Shown: positions 1 to 7,487 of the stretch, one piece after another
Layout of the letters: every line of letters starts with the position of its first letter
Position numbering within the stretch: position 1 is the first letter of the stretch
Origin: Escherichia marmotae
GTDB lineage: Bacteria > Pseudomonadota > Gammaproteobacteria > Enterobacterales > Enterobacteriaceae
Reading direction: 5' to 3'
Assembly: GCF_002900365.1 (NCBI RefSeq)
Contig: NZ_CP025979.1
Span: 4,216,001 to 4,280,000 of the forward strand
Length of the DNA: 64,000 bases
Notes under the pieces: generated by a model
What the model was told of the DNA's origin: nothing
Database searches by the model: none
Seen by the model: only the letters and a program-made list of their open reading frames with translations
Program-made: the position numbers and the translations under genes

Positions 1-928
1 ACTGGCCTCTGTTGAGGCTGGGGCTGTTCTTGGCGATATTTGCGCTTATGCCAATGCGGGCTTTACCGCAGAACGAGCGGAGCAGCTAAGTCACCTGACG
101 GGGAGCTACGTTCCTGCGGGCTGTGGCACAGAGGCGGCATCTTTGCGCGATAGTCTCTGCCTTTTGCAAAAAAGTTACCGTTTCGGCAGCGATTCTGGCA
201 TTGGTCAGCTCGCGGCGGCTATCAATCGCGGCGATAAAACGGCAGTGAAAACCGTTTTTCAGCAGGATTTTACTGACATCGAAAAACGGATTTTACAGAG
301 TGGCGAAGATTATATTGCGATGCTTGAGGAAGCTCTTGCGGGTTACGGACGCTATCTGGATCTGCTGCAAGCGCGTGCCGAGCCGGATTTAATTATTCAG
401 GCATTCAATGAATACCAGCTTTTGTGCGCCCTGCGGGAAGGGCCGTTTGGCGTAGCCGGGCTGAATGAGCGAATTGAGCAGTTTATGCAACAGAAGCGCA
501 AAATCCATCGCCATCCGCACTCGCGTTGGTACGAAGGCAGGCCGGTGATGATTGCCCGCAATGACAGCGCCCTTGGGTTGTTTAATGGTGATATTGGTAT
601 TGCACTGGATCGCGGGCAAGGAACGCGCGTCTGGTTTGCAATGCCGGACGGTAATATCAAGTCAGTGCAACCAAGTCGTTTACCGGAACACGAAACCACG
701 TGGGCGATGACGGTACATAAATCGCAGGGGTCTGAGTTCGACCATGCGGCGTTGATTTTGCCGAGCCAGCGCACGCCGGTCGTGACGCGAGAGCTGGTTT
801 ACACCGCAGTGACCCGTGCGCGTCGCCGTTTATCGTTGTATGCCGATGAGCGCATATTAAGTGCGGCAATCGCCACACGTACCGAGCGGCGTAGCGGACT
901 GGCAGCGTTATTTAGTTCGCGGGGATAA
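1..928 (+). CDS. recD: RecBCD enzyme subunit RecD, C-terminal half (5' end outside window)
   Basis: The reading frame is open from base 2 to the TAA at 926-928, giving about 308 codons of a family of about 608 residues. RecD is the fast 5'-3' helicase motor of the RecBCD recombination and repair nuclease. The visible part holds the superfamily-1 C-terminal motifs: a WAMTVHKSQGSEFD segment and, further on, an LVYTAVTRARRRLSLY segment with the arginine-finger region. The protein ends in LAALFSSRG, where K-12 as I recall it ends in E. The convergent neighbour is argA, as in K-12. Identification is near certain; the N-terminal Walker A half is outside the window. Confidence 0.97.
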   Translation, partial: LASVEAGAVLGDICAYANAGFTAERAEQLSHLTGSYVPAGCGTEAASLRDSLCLLQKSYRFGSDSGIGQLAAAINRGDKTAVKTVFQQDFTDIEKRILQSGEDYIAMLEEALAGYGRYLDLLQARAEPDLIIQAFNEYQLLCALREGPFGVAGLNERIEQFMQQKRKIHRHPHSRWYEGRPVMIARNDSALGLFNGDIGIALDRGQGTRVWFAMPDGNIKSVQPSRLPEHETTWAMTVHKSQGSEFDHAALILPSQRTPVVTRELVYTAVTRARRRLSLYADERILSAAIATRTERRSGLAALFSSRG

Positions 929-929
929 A

Positions 930-1392
<463 letters not shown>

Positions 1393-2724
1393 TTACCCTA
1401 AATCCGCCATCAGCACTTTGGATTTACGCTGATAGTTGTACATCAGCTTTTTGCTCTCTGGCAGTGAATCAATATCCACCGGGGTAAAACCACGCTCCTG
1501 GAACCAGTGAATACTGCGCGTGGTCAGCACAAATAATTTGCTTAAGCCGCTTTGCCTGGCCTGGGCTGCGATACGCTCCAGCAGGACTTCACCACGGGAA
1601 GAACTGCGGTAATCCGGGTGTACCGCCACGCAGGCCATTTCGCCAATTTTCTCTTCCGGGAACGGATAGAGCGCAGCGCAGGCAATAGTTGTGTTATCGC
1701 GCTGAATAATGGTGAATTTGTCGATTTCCATCTCCAGTTGTTCCCGAGAACGACGCACCAGAATACCTTGCTGCTCCAGCGGGCGGATCAACTCCAGAAT
1801 ACCGCCGATATCATTGATTGTTGCGCGACGAATCTGCTCGGCGCTTTCCATCACAATTTGCGTACCGATACCGTCACGTGAGAACAGCTCTTGTAGCAGC
1901 GCGCCATCTTCCTGATAACTGATTAAATGACAGCGACGAACACCGCTGCGGCAAGCCTTCACTGCACCACGTAAAAAGCGCACCGTACCGGAGTTGTAAT
2001 CGCCTTTCTCTTCCTGAGCTTCTACCCGCGATTGCGCTTCGTTGGGGAAAAGCTCGGAGACGATGTCACCGTCGTCATTGGTGACCCCCTGTGAAGAGCA
2101 AAAACCAATCATCTTCTCGGCTTTCAGCTTGATGGCGAGTTGAGTGGCAATCTCTTCCGAGGTCAGGTTAAAACTCTCGCCAGTGACCGAAACCGCCACC
2201 GGCCCCATCAGCACAATTGCACCGCTGTCCAGTTGGCGATGAATCGCTTCTTCGTCAATCCGCCGGATGCGCCCGCTATGACAGTAATCCACGCCGTCAT
2301 CGACGCCCAGCGGCTGGGCAATAATAAAATTGCCACTGACGACGTTGATATGCGCTCCCTGCAATGGCGTGTTATTAAGGCTCATCGACAGGCGTGCAGT
2401 GATGTCCAGTTGTAATGTCCCCGCAGCCTGCTTCACCAGTTCCAGTGTTTTGGCGTCGGTCACACGTATATTTTTGTGATACAGCGGTTCGTGGCGATGC
2501 GCTGCCAGATTCGCATCTATTTGTGGACGCGCGCCATAGACCACGACCAGACGGATGCCGAGGCTGTGCAGCAACCCGATATCATTAACGATACTGGAGA
2601 AATTTTCATGCTCAATGGCTTCACCGCCGAGCATGATGACAAACGTTTTCCCCCGGTGGGTGTTGATATAGGGAACCGAATGGCGGAATCCCTCGACCAG
2701 CTCGGTTTTACGTTCCTTCACCAC
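1393..2724 (-). CDS. argA: Amino-acid N-acetyltransferase (N-acetylglutamate synthase)
   Basis: ArgA makes N-acetyl-L-glutamate from glutamate and acetyl-CoA, the first, feedback-inhibited step of arginine biosynthesis in the cytoplasm. An N-terminal amino-acid-kinase-like domain (FVIMLGGEAI near residue 30, the arginine-sensing part) is followed by a C-terminal GNAT domain with the acetyl-CoA loop VHPDYRSSSRGE. I start at a GTG (GTG GTG AAG) because an AGAGGT ribosome site lies 5 bases upstream and the 443-residue product matches the family. The longer 467-codon frame adds a non-conserved leader. It is convergent with recD and divergent from amiC, with candidate ArgR boxes upstream. Downstream copies of its tail sit in the 155-bp repeats. 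Confidence 0.97.
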   Translation of the reverse strand: MVKERKTELVEGFRHSVPYINTHRGKTFVIMLGGEAIEHENFSSIVNDIGLLHSLGIRLVVVYGARPQIDANLAAHRHEPLYHKNIRVTDAKTLELVKQAAGTLQLDITARLSMSLNNTPLQGAHINVVSGNFIIAQPLGVDDGVDYCHSGRIRRIDEEAIHRQLDSGAIVLMGPVAVSVTGESFNLTSEEIATQLAIKLKAEKMIGFCSSQGVTNDDGDIVSELFPNEAQSRVEAQEEKGDYNSGTVRFLRGAVKACRSGVRRCHLISYQEDGALLQELFSRDGIGTQIVMESAEQIRRATINDIGGILELIRPLEQQGILVRRSREQLEMEIDKFTIIQRDNTTIACAALYPFPEEKIGEMACVAVHPDYRSSSRGEVLLERIAAQARQSGLSKLFVLTTRSIHWFQERGFTPVDIDSLPESKKLMYNYQRKSKVLMADLG

Positions 2725-2736
2725 GGCACACCTCTT

Positions 2737-2772
2737 TGCATGATTATTCGAAATTAATGTATTTTTATTCTG
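2737..2772 (-). promoter_or_regulatory. Candidate ArgR operator pair upstream of argA
   Basis: Two AT-rich imperfect palindromes, around TGATTATTCGAAATTA and ATGTATTTTTATTC, lie just upstream of the argA ribosome site and resemble half-conserved ARG boxes. ArgR repression of argA is established in E. coli. The exact box limits here are my reading only. Confidence 0.45.
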
Positions 2773-2954
2773 TTTTTTTGCCGTGTGCAAGTGCAAATTT
2801 TATGCGTGAACATTTTTTTTATCAGTAATGCCGTGAATATAAAAAGAATGTTTACCGTTTTATAGATGACAGAATATGCGTCTTTCGCTAAAGTTTCCGG
2901 TCAAATTGGTCGTTTACTTGTTACACAGCTTAGATTTATTTGCTCGGGAGAGGC

Positions 2955-4208
2955 ATGTCGGGATCCAACACTGCAATCAGCCGTCGTCGTTTACTGCAAG
3001 GCGCGGGTGCCATGTGGCTATTGAGCGTAAGTCAGGTGAGTCTGGCTGCGGTCAGTCAGGTCGTGGCGGTGCGCATCTGGCCTGCGTCCAGCTATACCCG
3101 TGTAACGGTAGAATCAAATCGTCAACTGAAATATAAGCAGTTTGCGTTGAGTAACCCTGAACGCGTGGTAGTGGATATCGAAGATGTAAACCTGAACTCG
3201 GTGCTTAAGGGGATGGTTGCGCAAATTCGTGCTGACGACCCGTTCATCAAGTCTGCACGCGTCGGGCAATTTGATCCGCAAACCGTGCGGATGGTTTTTG
3301 AGTTAAAGCAAAACGTAAAACCGCAGATGTTTGCCCTCGCGCCAGTTGCCGGGTTTAAAGAGCGTCTGGTGATGGATCTCTACCCGGTCAATGCCCAGGA
3401 TATGCAGGATCCACTGTTGGCACTGCTGGAGGATTACAACAAAGGCGATCTCGAAAAGCAGGTGCCGCCTGCGCAGAGTGGCCCACAGCCTGGCAAGGCT
3501 GGGCGCGATCGTCCTATTGTCATCATGCTTGATCCGGGCCATGGCGGCGAAGACTCCGGCGCGGTGGGGAAATACAAAACGCGTGAAAAAGATGTGGTAT
3601 TGCAAATTGCCCGCCGTCTGCGCTCTCTGATCGAGAAAGAGGGCAATATGAAGGTGTACATGACGCGTAATGAAGACATCTTCATTCCGTTGCAAGTGCG
3701 TGTAGCAAAAGCACAGAAACAACGTGCTGACCTTTTTGTTTCTATCCATGCAGATGCCTTTACCAGCCGCCAGCCGAGCGGTTCTTCCGTGTTTGCGCTT
3801 TCGACCAAAGGCGCGACCAGTACTGCGGCAAAATATCTGGCACAAACTCAGAACGCCTCGGATTTGATTGGTGGCGTGAGCAAAAGCGGTGACCGCTATG
3901 TCGACCACACCATGTTCGATATGGTGCAGTCGCTGACCATTGCCGACAGCCTGAAGTTTGGTAGGGCAGTCCTGAATAAACTTGGCAAAATCAACAAGCT
4001 GCATAAAAATCAGGTCGAGCAGGCCGGGTTTGCTGTACTGAAAGCGCCAGATATTCCATCTATTCTCGTCGAAACGGCGTTTATCAGTAACGTTGAGGAA
4101 GAGCGCAAACTGAAAACGGCGACTTTCCAGCAGGAAGTTGCAGAGTCTATCCTCGCGGGGATTAAAGCGTATTTTTCTGATGGGGCGACGCTGGCGAGAA
4201 GGGGATAG
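2955..4208 (+). CDS. amiC: N-acetylmuramoyl-L-alanine amidase AmiC
   Basis: AmiC is a periplasmic amidase that cuts the peptide from MurNAc in septal peptidoglycan so that daughter cells separate; NlpD activates it. The 417-residue product starts at the ATG after GGGAGAGGC. It opens with a twin-arginine export signal (SRRRLLQ, residues 9-15), then an AMIN domain (about 40-140), a Gln/Pro linker and an Amidase_3 catalytic domain with the zinc motifs DPGHGGEDSG and SIHADAF and a late VETAFISN. An upstream TTG would add five residues without a better ribosome site. The accessory Rhs island begins directly after its terminator. Confidence 0.97.
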   Translation: MSGSNTAISRRRLLQGAGAMWLLSVSQVSLAAVSQVVAVRIWPASSYTRVTVESNRQLKYKQFALSNPERVVVDIEDVNLNSVLKGMVAQIRADDPFIKSARVGQFDPQTVRMVFELKQNVKPQMFALAPVAGFKERLVMDLYPVNAQDMQDPLLALLEDYNKGDLEKQVPPAQSGPQPGKAGRDRPIVIMLDPGHGGEDSGAVGKYKTREKDVVLQIARRLRSLIEKEGNMKVYMTRNEDIFIPLQVRVAKAQKQRADLFVSIHADAFTSRQPSGSSVFALSTKGATSTAAKYLAQTQNASDLIGGVSKSGDRYVDHTMFDMVQSLTIADSLKFGRAVLNKLGKINKLHKNQVEQAGFAVLKAPDIPSILVETAFISNVEEERKLKTATFQQEVAESILAGIKAYFSDGATLARRG

Positions 4209-4210
4209 TA

Positions 4211-4236
4211 AAAAAGCGCTGAATAGCGCTTTTTTT
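4211..4236 (+). terminator. Rho-independent terminator after amiC
   Basis: AGCGCT (4215-4220), loop GAAT, AGCGCT (4225-4230), then six Ts, with As on the other flank. It sits three bases after the amiC stop. Confidence 0.85.
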
Positions 4237-4267
4237 ATGGAAGAGCAGAAATAAAAAACACCCATAA

Positions 4268-4558
4268 GGGGGCTCCGGCATTGCCTTCAGACCCAACGGA
4301 TCTATCCAGCTTACTGGATTCCCGTCAACATAAACATACGGATTCAAACCACCAGCCAGCTTCACCGGATCCTGCGTCAGATACCGCCCGGCACCCGGAT
4401 CATAATATCTGTTCAGATTATAAAAGAACCCGGACTCCTCGTCCTCATACTGGCCCTGAAAGCGCAGCGGGTTGCGCACGTCAATTAAACGGTTGCCCGT
4501 GCGCTCATCCTCAAGGATTTCTTCGCTCAGCACCTTTCCGTAGGCGCTGTATTCACAC
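4268..4558 (-). pseudogene. Rhs core C-terminal fragment (orphan)
   Basis: The minus strand encodes the end of an Rhs core: YGKVLSEEILEDERTGNRL, then RFQGQYEDEESGFFYNLNRYYDPG, GRYLTQDP and the core-terminating DPLGL near 4290. The match to the larger core fragment at 12.9-14 kb is nearly exact. The sequence stops matching at both ends: at about 4558 (upstream codons lost) and shortly after DPLGL, where no toxin domain follows before the amiC terminator. It is a scar of Rhs tip exchange and not a functional gene. Confidence 0.85.
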
Positions 4559-4615
4559 TATTACTGATTATTTTTTAGATGATACGATGTGTCTATTATT
4601 TCCATTTGTGACTTC

Positions 4616-4996
4616 TTAAAAATTTATAAATGGAAATATTTTCCTGAAGTGCTGTTCTATTTCTGGGTGTTTTTTCAACGCTTTTAATGCAGATTCAGGG
4701 GAACATTCCTCTCCTAAAACTACACCACGTTTTAGTGCAATACCATACAACGCTTTACTCTGAGATGCCGAATCATTCCAATCACAAATAAATCCAATAA
4801 CTTCGTACAAATGAAATGCTGAGGCATCAAAGTCAACAAGCTCAAACATATAGTCAGGAATATCTGAAATATCATTATCCTTGATAACTGTCGTCGCCCA
4901 TGCACGTAGTTCTTCTTTACTTATAGCACCACTGAGTAAAGCATCAATGACAAACCCTATCGTATTGTGATTTTCTTTTGTTAATCCTTCCAGCAT
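4616..4996 (-). CDS. Putative immunity protein for the WHH-type toxin tip
   Basis: A 126-residue acidic protein (MLEGLTKENHN... to ...FRKIFPFINF) with no signal or membrane segment. I do not recognise the family. Its role is inferred from position: its ATG lies 6 bases after the stop of a WHH nuclease toxin remnant, with a GGGAGA ribosome site, which is the usual toxin-immunity layout. The reading frame is intact although the toxin is reduced to its last 50 or so codons. That is typical of orphan immunity genes kept as protection against kin toxins. Base composition is AT-richer than the flanking core genes. Confidence 0.65.
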   Translation of the reverse strand: MLEGLTKENHNTIGFVIDALLSGAISKEELRAWATTVIKDNDISDIPDYMFELVDFDASAFHLYEVIGFICDWNDSASQSKALYGIALKRGVVLGEECSPESALKALKKHPEIEQHFRKIFPFINF

Positions 4997-5002
4997 ATTA
5001 CA

Positions 5003-5158
5003 CTATCTCCCTTGGCTCATTTTATCACCACCGAGATGTCCTGTTTTCCCATGGAACTTTGTTTGGACTAATTGCATACGGCCAAGATCCTGATGGTGAT
5101 GCCATGTATAATTAGGTATTTTGGAACTGCCAGCTTTAATAGTATCTAGTTCTTCTTG
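5003..5158 (-). pseudogene. WHH-family (HNH/EndoVII) nuclease toxin remnant
   Basis: The minus frame reads EELDTIKAGSSKIPNYTWHH, then HQDLGRMQLVQTKFH, then GKTGHLGGDKMSQGR and stop (5003-5005). The TWHH...D.GRMQLV...H...HLGG arrangement is the signature of the WHH nuclease domain found at the C-terminus of Rhs, CDI and other polymorphic toxins. The start is missing. The fragment abuts, in a different frame, a small Rhs-core scrap at 5157-5210. The first ORF that follows (4616-4996) is the likely cognate immunity gene. Confidence 0.75.
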
Positions 5159-5210
5159 CGCACGTCAATTAAACGATTGCCCGTGCGCTCATCCTCAAGG
5201 ATTTCTTAGT
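5157..5210 (-). pseudogene. Short Rhs core scrap
   Basis: The minus strand encodes EEILEDERTGNRLIDV, a 17-18 codon piece of Rhs core matching the same position in the fragments at 4.5 kb and 13.1 kb. It is joined out of frame to the WHH toxin remnant on one side and to an IS1-family fragment on the other. It marks a recombination or deletion junction. Confidence 0.75.
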
Positions 5211-5215
5211 TCAGG

Positions 5216-5419
5216 CACGCGTACAACACGAAAATAGGAGAGCTTCTTAAAGAGAAGCATCTGACCGGCAAGATCTTCGCTCAGCGTATTGAGCGCAACA
5301 ACCTGATACTGAGAACCCGAATCAAGCGTCTGGCTCGCAGAACCCTCTGCTTCTCTCGTTCTGTTGAACTTTACGAAAAAGTCATTGGCGCTTTTATCGA
5401 AAAATACATGTTCTACTAA
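5216..5419 (+). pseudogene. IS1-family transposase 3' fragment
   Basis: The plus frame reads AYNTKIGELLKEKHLTGKIF, AQRIERNNLILRTRIKRLAR, then SVELYEKVIGAFIEKYMFY and TAA at 5417-5419. This is the C-terminal end of an IS1-family InsB-like DDE transposase (RIERNN.LR...RL.R...FS.S). About two thirds of the gene and the left end of the element are missing, so it cannot move. It shows that an insertion element once sat inside the toxin array. Confidence 0.75.
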
Positions 5420-5447
5420 TTGGAAACATTACCGTTTTTTTAAGTGG

Positions 5448-5960
5448 CTAAAAACGCAAATTGCATTTAACTATTCCTCTTAAACGTTTCTCTACATCAG
5501 GATCTGATTCATTGTCAGGTTCTAAAGAGGCTAGAAAGTCACAAAAATTTGTGGATAAAAAGAAAAATGACTCATCGACAGTAACTGCTTCATGATACCA
5601 ATAGTAAATATGTCTATTGGTATTCATGATGCAGATGAAATCACCGTTTAATGCTTCGCCAATAATGATAACATCCTGAAGTTCGTCCGGTTTATTATTG
5701 TTAACATAACTTAGACTATAGCTATCTGTTCCAATTCCATATAATAAATCTACTGAAACCATTCCTTGGCTATCACAAATTTGTGGTTTTTTGTTTCCAG
5801 AGATTTTAAATTTTGCCCCGTTAGGAAAAAATATTGCACCATTATGTTTTTTAAGAAAATCTATATGCTTGTTAGATAATATTTTACTAAAATCGAACTC
5901 GCCTATTTTTGTTTTCTCACCTAAAATTGATTCAATTTGTAATTTGTTAGTGTTTTTCAT
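5448..5960 (-). CDS. SUKH/SMI1-KNR4-family immunity protein
   Basis: A 170-residue cytoplasmic protein with a SUKH-like pattern: FLKKHNGAIFFPNGAKF near residue 35, an LYGIG turn, DVIIIGEALNGDFICI, IYYWYHE and a C-terminal FFFLSTNFCDFLASL helix. SUKH proteins neutralise many nuclease toxins of Rhs and contact-dependent systems. The ATG follows AGGTAA. Immediately upstream only a Rhs-core fragment and a dozen codons of a possible toxin tail remain. It is therefore an orphan immunity gene, intact and AT-rich. Family assignment is from pattern recognition; the target toxin is unknown. Confidence 0.75.
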   Translation of the reverse strand: MKNTNKLQIESILGEKTKIGEFDFSKILSNKHIDFLKKHNGAIFFPNGAKFKISGNKKPQICDSQGMVSVDLLYGIGTDSYSLSYVNNNKPDELQDVIIIGEALNGDFICIMNTNRHIYYWYHEAVTVDESFFFLSTNFCDFLASLEPDNESDPDVEKRLRGIVKCNLRF

Positions 5961-6026
5961 GATGTTACCTATTATTTTTCATGTCTAATGCTGAACCTAT
6001 ATGCAGTATCTTACCATGCCATTTTG

Positions 6027-6128
6027 TAGGTATCAGTGCCGAGGTAGTCCGTCTGATACCAGTAAATCTTTGGCTTCAGCCTGTGCGGCTGACGATACTT
6101 GTGTCCGTCAGCCAGCGCATAAATATGG
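6027..6128 (-). pseudogene. Rhs core scrap
   Basis: The minus strand encodes ALADGHKYRQPHRLKPKIYW followed by YQTDYLGTDT, matching the core segment LIDGHKYRHPYKLKPKVYWYQTDHLGT at 13.2-13.3 kb. It then runs into an unrelated tail with a stop. This is another deletion junction of the tip array, with no complete toxin between it and the SUKH gene. Confidence 0.75.
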
Positions 6129-6179
6129 ACAAATTTTAGTATTCCCATGTTTAACAGTTAAAATAAATTTAAATAAATA

Positions 6180-6557
6180 TCAATCAAGGTGAATTTCATT
6201 TTCAAATTTTTCAAGAAATAAATCTTGTAGATCACCTTGAATGTCCTCCCCTCCATAGTTCAAAAGACAATTTTTATCTAATCCTTTAACAAAATGAGTT
6301 CCATCAATGGCTCCAAAGATTACTGAAGCAGTATCAGAAATAATCAACTTTAGAAAATCATAAACAACAGATTGTTCTTGATCATTCAGAGTTGACATTA
6401 TTTTTGAAAATTTTTTATACGTTGACTTATCAATGTCTACTTTTGAAATGGAATCTAAATCATCTATGATATTGTCAATATTTTTTTTGTATAACTCAAA
6501 GTCATCTATTAGTAATTCATTGAAAATACAGGAAATAAACTCTTCATTTAATCTCAT
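6180..6557 (-). CDS. Putative immunity protein, family not recognised
   Basis: A 125-residue, strongly acidic protein (MRLNEEFISCIFNELLIDDF... to ...LEKFENEIHLD), predicted helical and soluble. I recognise no family. Its ATG at 6557 overlaps the last codons of a degraded toxin frame that ends at 6544, so it was probably translationally coupled to that toxin, the usual arrangement for an immunity gene. The frame is intact while the toxin has an internal stop. Function is inferred from context only. Confidence 0.6.
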   Translation of the reverse strand: MRLNEEFISCIFNELLIDDFELYKKNIDNIIDDLDSISKVDIDKSTYKKFSKIMSTLNDQEQSVVYDFLKLIISDTASVIFGAIDGTHFVKGLDKNCLLNYGGEDIQGDLQDLFLEKFENEIHLD

Positions 6558-6840
6558 ATAATACCTGCTTTTTATTTTTAATTTCAGGATGTAAATCTTT
6601 ATTTTTCTGAATAAGTTGCTGCAACTTTATGTTTGAGAGATCATCATATACTCGCCTTAGCTCCCAAATATCTCGCGCAACAATATCCCTAGGATTATCA
6701 AATGGTAGCCCTGTTTTGGAGTTAATCTTGCTTCTTGATACTATTCCTACACCATCTTTACGTCATGTATGTCCTTCATTAGGTACAAGGATTGCGGGGG
6801 CGCTATCCTTATCATAGTGTGGCGTTATTATTTCCACTTG
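6544..6840 (-). pseudogene. Degraded polymorphic-toxin C-terminal domain
   Basis: The minus frame reads VEIITPHYDKDSAPAILVPN, EGHT, an in-frame TGA (6763-6765), RKDGVGIVSRSKINSKTG, then DIVARDIWELRRVYDDLSNI and a Lys-rich end with stop at 6544. A basic, His-containing domain of this size before an immunity gene is typical of a nuclease tip. I cannot name the family. No Rhs core precedes it directly: the upstream gene is a broken SUKH immunity gene. Loss of function is supported by the TGA and the missing N-terminus. Confidence 0.6.
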
Positions 6841-6844
6841 GAAT

Positions 6845-7278
6845 TTATAGGTAATCAGGATTGATTTGCAATTTATCTATAAATTCAGCTAAAGAGTCAG
6901 CAAGTTTTTCTCTTTTATCATTTCCATCATGTAAATATATTCATGCAGAAGGTTCTGTTTCATTTAAGTTTAGATAAAATTGGTTGTCTCCACCATCTCT
7001 TGCTATAGGTAATACGCCTTTTCCTAACACCTTACCCCATCTATTTATTGCACTCAGAATGGTTTCATATTTACTATTATTAATAGAATAAAAATTATTA
7101 ATACCATAACTAATATTGTGTGAAAGAAAAAAGAATCTAACTCAGGATGCCCCCCATTATTTTTTATCAGTAACAATTTATAATCATCAGGAAGCTTTTT
7201 TCCTATAACAACTTCAATTTCGCCAATTAAATCATCACTTCCATCAAAACCATTTGTATTAATTCTTTCAATATTCAT
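6845..7278 (-). pseudogene. SUKH-family immunity pseudogene
   Basis: The start is clear (MNIERINTNGFDG..., ATG at 7278 after GAGGAGATAGTT) with SMI1-like IEVVIGKKLPDDYKLLLIKN and NGGHPELD. Near 7120 the frame is lost. The continuation YGINNFYSINNSKYETILSA, RWGKVLGKGVLPIARDGGDN lies in another frame, which then meets a TGA before IYLHDGNDKREKLADSLAEF and the natural stop at 6845. So there is one frameshift and one nonsense codon. Intact it would be about 140 residues. It follows the intron-interrupted gene by 26 bp and probably formed a pair with it. Confidence 0.7.
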
Positions 7279-7487
7279 AACTATCTCCTCAGTTAAGGGT
7301 ATATTTACAAGTAACGCCCCTTGGAAGTATTTAGAAGATTAATCATCTGCTGTTCTGTAATTTTCATTTTAGCAATATTCTTTTCATTAATTTCAGGCCA
7401 ACAATCATCGCCATCAATCTCTAGAATTGTTAAGGAGATTTTCTTGCTTTGAAAGAAAGAAATTATTTTTCTTATTTCTTTTTCTTT

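Noticed and set aside
3303..4265. A 320-codon minus-strand ORF opposite amiC
   Set aside because: Shadow of the amiC frame: low-complexity composition and no family motif. The same applies to long antisense ORFs over mltA, fucI, relA, eno and pyrG.
4240..4300. A second attachment site (tRNA 3'-end repeat) at the amiC border of the island
   Set aside because: I looked for the tRNA-fMet 3' sequence near 4.2-4.3 kb and did not see it. The island border there is the Rhs scrap following the amiC terminator.
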